64,000 nucleotides of DNA from JAGQIB01 sp041393395 (GCA_041393395.1 JAWKKG010000004.1:1-64000); one strand, 5' to 3'. Counted from the stretch's first letter, positions 34,717 to 43,508 are shown. Program-made: numbers and translations. Notes: generated by a model from the letters alone, not told the origin.

Positions 34717-36042
34717 ATGACTCGACTCAGGACTCTCGCGTGGGCGGCCGTGATCGCCGCGGCGGTCGGGGCGCCGGAGGCGCGAGCGCTGACCTTTCTG
34801 CAGGCGATGACCGGCGACGAGGCGGCGCCCGTGGACGCCCGCTCGGCCGCGATGGGCCGCTCGCACGGAGCGACCGGCTTCGTGGGCGTGACCGCCTCGA
34901 TCAATCCGGCGCTGCTCGCGCGGGCCCGCGTGCTGGAGATCACCGCGAGCGGGAACGTGCACCGGATGCAGGAGACGCGTTCGATTCCGGCCTACGACAG
35001 CTTCGACGCCTACCTGGTGGAATCCATCTATGCGCTCAACCACATGAGCAGCTCGGACATCTCGTTCGGCGTGGCCGGCTCGCCGGACGGCGACGACTTC
35101 GGCTCCCGCGTGGGCCTCGGGGTGACGCACGCGCCGATCTGGGATTTCCGGTACGACTACACGGAGCAGATCCGCGATCCGAACGCGTTCACGCAGCCGC
35201 GCGACGATCTCCTCGGTCTGAACGACATCCAGTCGGACGGCCGGATCGCGGCGACCAGTCTCGGAGCGGCGCTGCAGGTGTTCCACTGGCTCGACCTGGG
35301 CGTGGCGCTGGACGTCGCGCGGGGCCGGCAGCAGCTCCTCACGCGCGAGTGGTTCGTGCAGATCGACAGCACGTCCGTCGGCACGGCCGAGATCTCGGAG
35401 CTTTCCGGCACCCGCTGGACGCTGGGCGCGGCGTTCCACCCGCATCCGTCGGTCTCGTTCGCGGCCCACTGGCGCAGCGACCTCGAGCTCGGCGGGGATT
35501 TCCGGTTCTCGGATCCGGACGGCCGGTTCGCCTGGATCGGCGACGTGACCGCGAACGCGGCGGCGGACTCCGGCATCGTGGAGATCCGCTACCCGCAGGA
35601 GCTCGGCGCGGGCGTCACCTTCCGCCCGCGCGCCAAGGTCCTGACCACCTTCCAGGCCGACTTCACGTGGCGACAGTGGTCGCGCTACGCCCACTCGCTG
35701 TTCGAGGATCCGCTCCTGAAGGATGCCTGGGACGCGCGCGTCGGAGTGGAGCACGTGTTCTACAACGGCGTCCCGCTCCGTTTCGGGTTCCGCTACGCAC
35801 CGTCGCCGCAGGACGACGAGGTCACCACGACCGCGTTCTCGTTCGGTTCCGGCCTGGTGCGCGGAAACACGCGCGTCGATCTCGGGTTCGAGGTGGCGAA
35901 TCGCCAGTACCGGGCGACCGACGTGTTCGACGACGCCGCGTTCGGCGGGGCGAGCCGCCCGGTGGACTACGACCTGGTCGAGGAGACGGCCACGGGAGTA
36001 TTCCTGTCCGTATCCTGGGCGACGGATTCCCTCGGAGGTTGA
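34717..36042 (+). CDS. FadL/PorV-like outer-membrane barrel protein
   Basis: About 441 residues from ATG 34717, which is preceded by GGGAG (34704-34708) at 8 bases; ATG 34699, overlapping the upstream stop, is in frame. The signal peptide is RLRTLAWAAVIAAAVGAPEARA. The mature start (DARSAAMGRSHGATGFVGVTASINPALLARA) resembles the OmpP1/FadL/PorV group that begins with a small N-terminal helix and NPA motif. The remainder is about 14-strand-like beta pattern (VGLGVTHAPIWDFRYDY, LGAGVTFRPRAKVLTTFQADFTWR). Likely a transport or structural barrel; the substrate is unknown. The gene is 2 bases before the 5'-nucleotidase. Confidence 0.75.
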   Translation: MTRLRTLAWAAVIAAAVGAPEARALTFLQAMTGDEAAPVDARSAAMGRSHGATGFVGVTASINPALLARARVLEITASGNVHRMQETRSIPAYDSFDAYLVESIYALNHMSSSDISFGVAGSPDGDDFGSRVGLGVTHAPIWDFRYDYTEQIRDPNAFTQPRDDLLGLNDIQSDGRIAATSLGAALQVFHWLDLGVALDVARGRQQLLTREWFVQIDSTSVGTAEISELSGTRWTLGAAFHPHPSVSFAAHWRSDLELGGDFRFSDPDGRFAWIGDVTANAAADSGIVEIRYPQELGAGVTFRPRAKVLTTFQADFTWRQWSRYAHSLFEDPLLKDAWDARVGVEHVFYNGVPLRFGFRYAPSPQDDEVTTTAFSFGSGLVRGNTRVDLGFEVANRQYRATDVFDDAAFGGASRPVDYDLVEETATGVFLSVSWATDSLGG

Positions 36043-36044
36043 CG

Positions 36045-37712
36045 ATGATTCGCCGTGTCCTGTCGGGCGTTCTGGCCGGGTTGCTGCTGGTCGCGTCCTC
36101 CGCGCCGGCCGAGATCGTCCGGCTCACCGTGGTCCATACGAACGACATCCACGGCGGGATCGATCCGTCCTCGGCGACGTACATGAACCGCGACTTCCCC
36201 CCGAAGCTCGGTGGGGGAGCATCCATGATCACGGTGCTGCAGAAGATCCGTGAGGACGTGGAGAAGCGCGGCGGGCGCTTCCTGTTGCTGGACGCCGGCG
36301 ACATCTTCCAGGGCACGCCCGTCGGCACGGTCACCAAGGGACGCGCCGTGATCGACTTCATGAACCGCGCCGGCTACGACGCGCTCGCCCTCGGCAATCA
36401 CGACTTCGACGAGGGCAAGGAGAACTGCCAGGAGCTCGTGCGCCGCGCGAAGTTCCCGGTGCTCGGCGCGAATCTGCACGACGCGACCACGGAGCGGACC
36501 GTCGACTGGGTCGAGCCGTGGATCATCAAGGACTTCGGGAACCTGAAGGTCGGGATCTTCGGTCTCATCACGCCGGAAACGGCGAACATGAGCTTCCCCG
36601 CGAACGTCGCCGGGCTGGACTTCGCGGCCCTGAGCCCGGTCGCTCGCCTTTGCGTGAAGGAGCTGAAGGAGCAGGGCTGCGATCTCATCCTCGGTCTCGG
36701 GCACGTGGGGATTCCGTACGACGCGCAGGGCGCGCTCGCGGAGCGCCTGCGGGACGGCTACCGCGACGAGGACGACACGCGCGCGACGCTCCTGGACGTC
36801 ACGCATCAGGTGAAGGGCATCGACGCCTTCTTCGGCGGTCACGTTCACAAGGGCTTCGACGAGCCGATCTCGATGCCGGACACGCACACGCTGCTGTTCC
36901 AGACCTACGGGCGGGGCTCCGGCGCGGGCGTGGTCACGTTCTCGATCGACACGGACACGAACCAGATCCTGAAGTACGACTTCTGGAGCGAGCGCGGCTA
37001 CCTGCTCACGTTCTTCGAGGACGAGTTCTGGCCGGACCGTGAGACGTCGCGTTCCATCTCGGACGAGATCGCGCGCGCCGAGTCGGGCATGGACGACGTG
37101 ATCGGTCGCCTCAACGGCACGATGACCCGCAGCGGCGACGGCGAGACCCCGATGGGCAACGCGGTGTGCGACGCGATGCTCGAGGAGACGGGCGCGGACT
37201 TCGCGTTCACGAACCTCGGCGGTATCCGCGACGAGCTCGGCGGCGGCCAGATCACTCCTCGCGACGTGTTCCGGGTACTGCCTTTCGGCAACACCATGGT
37301 CGTGGCCACGATCCCCGGGACGTTGTTGCGCGAGATTCTGGAAGTCCGCGTGTCCGGCGACCACCACGGCCTGTACATCGCGGGCGGTCGGGTCGTGATC
37401 AACAAGACGCGCCCGGACTTCGACCGCGTGGTGGCGCTCGAGGTGGGGGGGAAGCCCTGGGATCCGAACGCGTCGTACCGGATCGTCACGTCGGACTTCC
37501 TGATGCAGGGCAACGTGGACCTCACGATGCTGCCCGAGGTGTCGGACAACCAGAAGACCTACACGGGCAAGACGATGCGGGAGGCCCTCGAGGCCTGGAT
37601 CGGCCGCCACTCGCCGGTCACGCCGGGCACGGACGGCCGCTGGGTCTGGGACGATACGGCCCCGCGGACCCCCGAAATGGAATCCGCGATCCGCGCCGTC
37701 GCCACCCCCTGA
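36045..37712 (+). CDS. Secreted 5'-nucleotidase (UshA-like metallophosphatase)
   Basis: 555 residues. Signal peptide MIRRVLSGVLAGLLLVASSAPA. The calcineurin-like metallophosphatase domain has every standard metal ligand: HTNDIHG, GDIFQG, GNHDFDEG, GLGHVG and GGHVHKG. The C-terminal substrate domain shows NLGGIRDELGGGQIT, VLPFGNTMVV and LEVGGKPWDPNASYRI. Expected to dephosphorylate nucleotides outside the cytoplasm, releasing nucleosides and phosphate. The contrast with the degenerate UshA-like domain at 2920 is marked. It closes the run that begins at 26508; GGAGG overlaps the preceding stop. No C-terminal sorting tail was seen. Confidence 0.93.
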   Translation: MIRRVLSGVLAGLLLVASSAPAEIVRLTVVHTNDIHGGIDPSSATYMNRDFPPKLGGGASMITVLQKIREDVEKRGGRFLLLDAGDIFQGTPVGTVTKGRAVIDFMNRAGYDALALGNHDFDEGKENCQELVRRAKFPVLGANLHDATTERTVDWVEPWIIKDFGNLKVGIFGLITPETANMSFPANVAGLDFAALSPVARLCVKELKEQGCDLILGLGHVGIPYDAQGALAERLRDGYRDEDDTRATLLDVTHQVKGIDAFFGGHVHKGFDEPISMPDTHTLLFQTYGRGSGAGVVTFSIDTDTNQILKYDFWSERGYLLTFFEDEFWPDRETSRSISDEIARAESGMDDVIGRLNGTMTRSGDGETPMGNAVCDAMLEETGADFAFTNLGGIRDELGGGQITPRDVFRVLPFGNTMVVATIPGTLLREILEVRVSGDHHGLYIAGGRVVINKTRPDFDRVVALEVGGKPWDPNASYRIVTSDFLMQGNVDLTMLPEVSDNQKTYTGKTMREALEAWIGRHSPVTPGTDGRWVWDDTAPRTPEMESAIRAVATP

Positions 37713-37726
37713 TTACCGCCCCCTCG

Positions 37727-37764
37727 GGCCGCCCGGGCCTTCGTCCGGCAGGCCCGGGGCGGCC
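37727..37764 (+). terminator. Hairpin terminator candidate after the 5'-nucleotidase
   Basis: GGCCGCCCGGGCCT (37727-37740) pairs with AGGCCCGGGGCGGCC (37750-37764), 14 pairs with one bulged G and a 9-base loop. No T-run follows. It marks the end of the 26.5-37.7 kb gene run. Confidence 0.5.
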
Positions 37765-37862
37765 TGCGGCCCTCCGCGACGCGCGAGGGCCCGACTTCAC
37801 CGGATTTTCACGCCCCTCCCCCCGGGAACGCCCGTCGGCCGCGGGATTCTGCGCCACGACGG

Positions 37863-37892
37863 TTGGTTCGGAGTGCCAAAAACTGGTATTCT
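37863..37892 (+). promoter_or_regulatory. Possible promoter for the lamin-tail protein at 38144
   Basis: TTGGTT (37863-37868), 18-base spacer, TATTCT (37887-37892). The inverted repeat TGCACCG/CGGTGCA begins in the -10 element, the position of a repressor operator. The leader to the ATG would be about 245 bases, which is long, so this is weak. Confidence 0.35.
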
Positions 37893-38143
37893 GCACCGCT
37901 GGGTCGGAGTGAGCAGAACGGTGCAATCCGAAGCCCGGAAACGACCCTGATTCCGCGGTTTCGGCAGCTGCCCTCGGGCGTCCGGCATGTCGCTGGCCCC
38001 CTGATCGCTCTTCCCGGCGGGACTGGTTTCCCGCGGTCCGACGCGTCGAGAGGCGTCGCCGGAGAACGGGCCCCGTCCCCAACCCTGACAAACTCTGCAT
38101 CTCGAGCGCCGGGCGTTCCCGGAAGAGCGAGGTACCTTCGACC

Positions 38144-41071
38144 ATGCGAAAGCAACTCGGTCTCGTAGCTCCGATCCTTGTCCTGGCCGCCGCGGGCGCC
38201 GCGAGTGCCCAGGTCCGGATCAACGAGATTCTCCCGAACCCCGGCTCCGACTTCGACGGCGCGGAGTTCATCGAGCTCTACAACGCGGGCGGAGCGTCCG
38301 TGAACCTCGCCGGCTGGGTGCTCACGGGCACCGAGTTCAGCGGAACGTGCGGCGGTGAGGAGCACTGGCAGTTCCCGGCCGGAGCCACGATTCCCGCGGG
38401 CGGCTACATCGTGGTGGCCAAGGACAACTCGGACATCGCTCCCGAGCCCGACGACGGTTTCCGCCAGCGGTTCGGGTTCAACGCGGACTTCGAGATGTAC
38501 GACGCGAGCCGCACCTACGAGTACGACGATCCGGCCGTGCCGAACCTGAACCTGCTCACGCCGGATTCGTTCGACAACCAGATCGGCCTGATCCCGGGCA
38601 ACGGCTACGGCGCGACGTGCATCGCCTTCAACCAGTACGACGCCCTGTACCTGTACAACGGAACGCCGGGCGCCGGCGGCGTGGTGCAGGACGTGATCGA
38701 GTGGCGCGATCCGGTGGCTTGCGCGTCGGACATCTGCCTCGGCGTCGGCTCGAGTGACAACGACGCGTTCGCGATCATGCCCGGCACCGGCGAGTCGATC
38801 TGCCGCGACGCCACGGGTACGGACACGAACAACAGCGCCGCCGACTTCCACCTCGGCACGAACACGCCGAAGGCCGCGAACATCGCGAACGCGGGGCCGT
38901 TGCTCTCCAACATGACGCTGAGCAACCCCGGCCCGAAGGCCGGTCAGTCGGTCAACGTGTCGATCACGGCCACGGACACGGATGGTATCGGTGCGGGCTA
39001 CGTGGTCTACCGCGTGAACGCCGGCGCTCCGGACTCCGCGGCCATGAGCCTTTCGGGTCCGAACCAGTACACCGGGACGATCCCCAGCCAGCTCGACGGC
39101 GACAACGTCACGTACTTCGTCCGCATGTACGACGCGGGCAACGCGGCGGGCGTCGGTCGGAGCAAGTACCCGGACTACGGGACGCGCTCGATCCGCTGGG
39201 GCACGCAGACGATCTTCTCGATCCAGTTCCATTCGCCGGCCTCCGACACCGGCCAGTCGGTCGAGGTCGGCAAGGCCGTCAACGTGGAAGGCATCGTGAC
39301 CACGGAGAGCGGCCTCTACAACGCCGGCACGTTCACGCTGCAGTCCGGCACGGGCTTCTGGTCCGGTGTGAAGTGCTTCGATCCCACCGCGACCGTGAGC
39401 GTGCAGCGCGGCGACAGCGTTCGCGTGTCGGGTACGGTCGAGGAGAACTTCGACGAGACCGAGGTCGTCCTGTTCGGACCGACCCAGGTCCAGGTTCTCT
39501 CCAGCGGCAACGCGCTGCCGGCGCCGTTCTCGGCGACCTGCAGCCAGATCACGACCGGTTCGCCGTTCGGCGAGCTGCTGGAGGGCGTCTACACGCGTCT
39601 CAACGATCTCCTCGTGACGAATCCGGACGACGGCTTCGGCCAGTGGACGGTCACCGACGCCTCCGGCTCGGCGCTCATCGGCGACGACGCGTTCTATCTC
39701 TACTCGCCCACGCTCGGCGACTCGATCGTGGCGGTCGAAGGCATCACGTCGTGGTCGTTCTCCGAGCGGAAGCTCGAGCCGCGCGACGGGTCGGACGTCA
39801 TCGGTCCGCCGATCATCTCGACGCTGCGCTACGCGCCGATCCCGCCGACGTCCACCGCGCCGATCAACTTCTCGGCGCTGATCACGGACAACGGCACGAT
39901 CACGCGCGCGAAGCTGTACTACTCCACGAACAACGGCGCCACCTACGACTCCACGAATCTCGTGCACGGTGGCGGCGATCTCTGGTCGGTGAATCTCGGT
40001 CCGTTCCCGAACGGCACCGACGTCGACTACCACGTGGAGGTCACGGACGACACGGGCTTCCCGGCGCGTGAGCCGGCCCTCGGGGACTTCGACCTCTACG
40101 TCGGCACCGTGACGATCGAGACGGTTCAGTCCACGGTCACGGTCGGAACGGACGCGTCGGTCTTCGTCAACCAGCCGCGGAACCTGTCGGGCATCGTGAC
40201 GCAGGCGCCGGGTACGATCGCGGACAACATCTTCGTGATCCAGAACCACTGGACGACGACTCCGGCCTATCGCGGCATCCACGTGTTCTCGGGCGGCAGC
40301 CTCGTCGGCCAGCTCTCGGTGGGTGACTCCGTGACGGTGTGCGGCGACGTGACGGAGTACTTCGGGCTCACGGAGCTCCGGATGCACTTCACGGACGCGT
40401 ACACGAACCACGGCCACGTCGGCTCGCTGCCGGGCTACGAGCTGCTCACGACGGACTTCCCGCCGGACAGCACCGGCGCGCTGCCGCCGGCCGAGCAGTG
40501 GGAAGGCGTGCTGATCCAGATGCCGGGCGCGGTCGTGACGAACGCCGCCGCGGGCTTCGGTCAGTTCTTCATCGACAACACGGCGCCGTTCACGGGCCAG
40601 GAGACGCTGGTGGACGACGAGGCCCGCATCAGCGGCTTCTCGTACGCCCCGGTGCTCGGGGACTCGGTGACGGTGCGCGGCATCGGCGACTTCACGTTCG
40701 GCGAGTACAAGATCGCGCCGCGCAACGATGCGGACATCCTGCCGTTCGATCCGGCCGACGCGGTCGGCGTGGACGAGCTGCCGGTGGATCTGTCGTTCGC
40801 GCTCGGTCAGAGCGTTCCGAACCCGGTCCACGAGGGCCTGGCGCGGATCACGTTCGCGCTGCCGAATGCCGGAGAGGCTCACCTGCGCGTGTTCGACGTG
40901 CGGGGCCGCCTCGTGCGCACGCTCGTGAACGGCGAGATGCCGGCCGGACGCCACACGGTGGCGTGGGACGGCCGGAACGACGACGACCGCCAGGTGGCTT
41001 CCGGCGTCTACTTCTATCGCCTGCAGTCGGGCGACAAGGAAATGACGCGGAAGATGCTGGTGGTCCGCTAG
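38144..41071 (+). CDS. Secreted lamin-tail/OB-fold-like protein with FlgD-Ig C-terminal tail
   Basis: 975 residues. Signal peptide MRKQLGLVAPILVLAAAGAASA; N-terminal lamin tail domain (VRINEILPNPGSDFDGAEFIELYNAGG, AGWVLTGTEF). Two segments (about 375-475 and 660-760) show OB-fold-like patterns (EVGKAVNVEGIVTTESGLY, FTLQSGTGFWSG; VFVNQPRNLSGIVTQAPG), and two Ig-like stretches lie between. The C-terminal domain is FlgD-Ig-like (AHLRVFDVRGRLVRTLVNG, VASGVYFYRLQSGDKEMTRKMLVVR), ending in LVVR like the protein at 15678. It probably belongs to the exported surface set; no enzyme motif is visible. Confidence 0.82.
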   Translation: MRKQLGLVAPILVLAAAGAASAQVRINEILPNPGSDFDGAEFIELYNAGGASVNLAGWVLTGTEFSGTCGGEEHWQFPAGATIPAGGYIVVAKDNSDIAPEPDDGFRQRFGFNADFEMYDASRTYEYDDPAVPNLNLLTPDSFDNQIGLIPGNGYGATCIAFNQYDALYLYNGTPGAGGVVQDVIEWRDPVACASDICLGVGSSDNDAFAIMPGTGESICRDATGTDTNNSAADFHLGTNTPKAANIANAGPLLSNMTLSNPGPKAGQSVNVSITATDTDGIGAGYVVYRVNAGAPDSAAMSLSGPNQYTGTIPSQLDGDNVTYFVRMYDAGNAAGVGRSKYPDYGTRSIRWGTQTIFSIQFHSPASDTGQSVEVGKAVNVEGIVTTESGLYNAGTFTLQSGTGFWSGVKCFDPTATVSVQRGDSVRVSGTVEENFDETEVVLFGPTQVQVLSSGNALPAPFSATCSQITTGSPFGELLEGVYTRLNDLLVTNPDDGFGQWTVTDASGSALIGDDAFYLYSPTLGDSIVAVEGITSWSFSERKLEPRDGSDVIGPPIISTLRYAPIPPTSTAPINFSALITDNGTITRAKLYYSTNNGATYDSTNLVHGGGDLWSVNLGPFPNGTDVDYHVEVTDDTGFPAREPALGDFDLYVGTVTIETVQSTVTVGTDASVFVNQPRNLSGIVTQAPGTIADNIFVIQNHWTTTPAYRGIHVFSGGSLVGQLSVGDSVTVCGDVTEYFGLTELRMHFTDAYTNHGHVGSLPGYELLTTDFPPDSTGALPPAEQWEGVLIQMPGAVVTNAAAGFGQFFIDNTAPFTGQETLVDDEARISGFSYAPVLGDSVTVRGIGDFTFGEYKIAPRNDADILPFDPADAVGVDELPVDLSFALGQSVPNPVHEGLARITFALPNAGEAHLRVFDVRGRLVRTLVNGEMPAGRHTVAWDGRNDDDRQVASGVYFYRLQSGDKEMTRKMLVVR

Positions 41072-41082
41072 GGAATCGGGAG

Positions 41083-41112
41083 GGCGCGGAGCGGCGAGTG
41101 CCGCTCCGCGCC
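41083..41112 (+). terminator. Perfect 13-bp hairpin after the 975-residue protein gene
   Basis: GGCGCGGAGCGGC (41083-41095) pairs perfectly with GCCGCTCCGCGCC (41100-41112) over the loop GAGT. No T-run, but position 11 bases after the stop supports a terminator. Confidence 0.55.
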
Positions 41113-41220
41113 GCCCGGAAGGATCCGCTCCGCCCACGCGGAACGGAAGCGGGTCGGAGTTCCCGGCCCGGTCAACGGCGCCGAAGGGCGCGAAACTGCT
41201 CTCGGAGGACGAAACTCCCC

Positions 41221-41967
41221 ATGAACAAGGTTACGCTCTCTCTTCTCGCGACGGCTTCGACGTTCGTTTTCGCGGGCGCCGTCTCGGCTCAGGCCCTGAG
41301 CCTCAACGAAGTCGTGGCGAACGACTCCAGCACGGACGACCAGGAGTTCGTGGAGCTCTGTGGAACCCCCGGCATGGATCTCAGCAGCTACACCCTCGTG
41401 GTGATCGAGGGTGAGAGCACGGCGATGGGCACGATCGACGTCGCGCAGCCGCTCAGCGGCGTGATGCCGGCCGACGGCTTCTACGTGATTGGTGACGCGG
41501 CCGTCAGCCCGGACCTCCTGATGTCGGCGAACTGGATCGAGAACGGCGGCGAGACCGTCCTGCTCGTCCAGAACTTCACCGGTTCGCAGGGCATGGACAT
41601 CGACGCCGAGAACGATTGCGTCGCGGACGGCCCGATCGGCACGATCGTGGACGCCATCGGCTTCGCGGTCCCCAGCTTTGGTGACTGCGGTTCCTACTAC
41701 GGCGCGCTCGCGCTGGGTCCGGACACGGGCGACTCCGGCACGGCGAACTTCGACGTGGCGGGCGCGGCTCGCTGCACCGACTGCGATGGCGACTGGGGCA
41801 TGATCTGCCTCGCCGGCACGGAGCCGGCCACGGATCCGGGCTGCGACACGAACAACGCGTTCAACCCGTACGTGGTCTCCTTCGCCTCGCCGGGTTCGCA
41901 GAACCTCTGCGGTCCGGTCAGCGTGGAGTCGAGCTCCTGGGGTCACATCAAGTCCGACTACCGCTAG
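41221..41967 (+). CDS. Small secreted lamin-tail-like protein with WGxIKxxYR tail
   Basis: 248 residues. Signal peptide MNKVTLSLLATASTFVFAGAVSA. The mature part opens like a lamin tail domain (LSLNEVVANDSSTDDQEFVELCGTPGMDLSSYTLVVIEG). The C-terminal half has an odd cysteine-rich stretch (CTDCDGDWGMIC, later CDTNN and NLCGP). The last residues are VESSSWGHIKSDYR, matching tails at 20278 and 43508. GGAGGA (41204-41209) lies 11 bases before the ATG. A strong intrinsic terminator follows at 41991. The function is unknown; cell-surface attachment is inferred. Confidence 0.82.
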   Translation: MNKVTLSLLATASTFVFAGAVSAQALSLNEVVANDSSTDDQEFVELCGTPGMDLSSYTLVVIEGESTAMGTIDVAQPLSGVMPADGFYVIGDAAVSPDLLMSANWIENGGETVLLVQNFTGSQGMDIDAENDCVADGPIGTIVDAIGFAVPSFGDCGSYYGALALGPDTGDSGTANFDVAGAARCTDCDGDWGMICLAGTEPATDPGCDTNNAFNPYVVSFASPGSQNLCGPVSVESSSWGHIKSDYR

Positions 41968-41990
41968 TCGACCGCTCGAACGTTCGATCC

Positions 41991-42024
41991 GGCGCCTCCC
42001 GTTCGCGGGGGGCGCCTTTTTCTT
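41991..42024 (+). terminator. Intrinsic terminator with T-run
   Basis: GGCGCCTCCC (41991-42000) pairs with GGGGGGCGCC (42007-42016), one G-T wobble, loop GTTCGC, followed directly by TTTTTCTT. A classical rho-independent terminator 24 bases after the stop at 41967. Confidence 0.85.
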
Positions 42025-42046
42025 GCCCCGACCTCCCGGCGGGGCC

Positions 42047-42074
42047 TTGCCGGACTTCGGTTCCGGTCTAGCTT
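42047..42074 (+). promoter_or_regulatory. Possible promoter for the lamin-tail gene at 42126
   Basis: TTGCCG (42047-42052), 16-base spacer, TAGCTT (42069-42074), about 50 bases before the GTG start and just after the terminator of the preceding gene. Confidence 0.4.
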
Positions 42075-42125
42075 CGCGATCCTCCTCGGCATCTCTCCCC
42101 GCACTCGAACCCGGGAGGGTGCCTC

Positions 42126-43508
42126 GTGCATCTTCGATCGATCGCGTTGTTCGGAATCGGAATCGCGCTCCACGCCGGACCGGTGGGCGCGCAAGTGCTG
42201 CTGAACGAAGTCCTGCCCGCGCCCGGTGCGGACTGGAACGGGAACGGCATCCCCGTGGCCGCGGAAGACGAGTGGCTCGAGATCTACAACGCGGGCGCCG
42301 TCGCGGCGGACGTGGACGGTTGGTTCGTCACCGACGCGGGCGACGCTCCGCGCTTCGGACTCGCGGGGAACCTGGCTCCGGGCGAGTTCCTGTTCGTCAC
42401 CGGGGAGCTCGCCACGGACTGGGAGACCGCGAACGGCTACTCCGCGCTCGGCCTGTCGCTGAACAACGCCGGGGACACGGTGAAGCTGTTCCAGGTGGCC
42501 GGGGGCACGACCACTCTCGTGGACAGTCTCGAGTACGGCGGCCTCGCCTCCGATGTCTCGCTCGGTCGCTTTCCGGACGGTTCACCGGACTGGGTGCCGT
42601 TCGATGCGCTCGACGGTGGGACCGGGCCGCAGCCCACGCCGGGCGGGGACAACGGCGGGATCGCGCATCCCAAGATCCTCTCCGCCGAGATCGACCCGTC
42701 GTTCGTGACGTCGGTCGATCCGGTCGTGGTGAGAGCCACGCTCGGCGATACGGACGGGATCGCCGCCGCCGTCGTGCGGTTGCGCGTGAACGGGGGGGCG
42801 ATCGAGGAGCACCCCATGAGTCTCGTGAACGGCACGATCACGCTCGGGACCTGGGAGTGGACTCTCGGCGTGCAGCCGGCCGGCACGACGCTGGGGATCG
42901 TGGTCCGCGCCTCGGACGGATCGCTGATCGAGGAGACGAACGAGTTCGAGGTCACGGTGCTCGGCGCGGATTCGCCGGTCGTGCTGAACGAGATCCTCGC
43001 CGACCCCGCCACCGACGAGACGGGCGACGCGAACGGCGACGGCGTGCGCGACGGCGCCGATGACGAGTTCGTGGAGATCGTGAATCGCGGGTCCGCCCCT
43101 GTGGACCTCACGGGGTGGACCCTGCGCGACGCGACGGCGCTCCGCCACGAGTTTCCGGCCGGGCTGGTGCTTCCGGTGGGGGCGTACTACGTCGTGTTCG
43201 GCGGCGGCACGCCGACCGGGATCCCGTCGGGGGTGGAGGTCGCGTCGACGGGAGGTCTCTCGCTGAACAACTCCGGAGAAGAGGTGCAACTCGTGGGACC
43301 GGATGCGCTGCCGCGAGACGTGCACGCCTGGGGAAGCGAGGGGAACGCCGACCAGTCGATGATCCGCCTGCCGGACGGCACGGGGGACTGGACGCGGCCG
43401 GGAGACGAGGGCCTTCCGGATCCGTTCACGCCGGGCCGACCGAACTCCGGCACGACGTCGATCGCGGCCGAGACCTGGGGCGGCATCAAGGCGCTCTACC
43501 GCGAGTAG
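42126..43508 (+). CDS. Secreted protein with two lamin tail domains and WGxIKxxYR tail
   Basis: 460 residues from GTG 42126, preceded by GGGAGG. Signal peptide MHLRSIALFGIGIALHAGPVGA. Two lamin tail domains: about 22-155 (VLLNEVLPAPGADWNG, EDEWLEIYNAG, LSLNNAGDTVKLFQ) and about 280-440 (VVLNEILADPATDETGDANG, DDEFVEIVNRGSAPVDLTGW, LSLNNSGEEVQLVG), separated by an Ig-like module. The end reads SIAAETWGGIKALYRE, the third occurrence of W-G-x-I-K-x-x-Y-R in the window. Unknown role, probably surface-exposed. Confidence 0.82.
   Translation: MHLRSIALFGIGIALHAGPVGAQVLLNEVLPAPGADWNGNGIPVAAEDEWLEIYNAGAVAADVDGWFVTDAGDAPRFGLAGNLAPGEFLFVTGELATDWETANGYSALGLSLNNAGDTVKLFQVAGGTTTLVDSLEYGGLASDVSLGRFPDGSPDWVPFDALDGGTGPQPTPGGDNGGIAHPKILSAEIDPSFVTSVDPVVVRATLGDTDGIAAAVVRLRVNGGAIEEHPMSLVNGTITLGTWEWTLGVQPAGTTLGIVVRASDGSLIEETNEFEVTVLGADSPVVLNEILADPATDETGDANGDGVRDGADDEFVEIVNRGSAPVDLTGWTLRDATALRHEFPAGLVLPVGAYYVVFGGGTPTGIPSGVEVASTGGLSLNNSGEEVQLVGPDALPRDVHAWGSEGNADQSMIRLPDGTGDWTRPGDEGLPDPFTPGRPNSGTTSIAAETWGGIKALYRE

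Larger units (their letters stand above)
37713..38143. other. Non-coding gap of 431 bp
   Basis: No gene is supported here. It holds a strong hairpin (37727-37764), a possible promoter (TTGGTT 37863-37868, 18-base spacer, TATTCT 37887-37892) and an operator-like inverted repeat: TGCACCG (37892-37898) and CGGTGCA (37919-37925) around a 20-base centre. Confidence 0.6.

Noticed and set aside
37808..41137. 1109-codon open frame on the minus strand opposite the protein at 38144
   Set aside because: Same reason: low-complexity composition and a clearly real secreted protein on the other strand.
41976..41987. 12-base palindrome TCGAACGTTCGA
   Set aside because: Lies between the stop and the intrinsic terminator; short palindromes of this kind are expected by chance and no function is implied.
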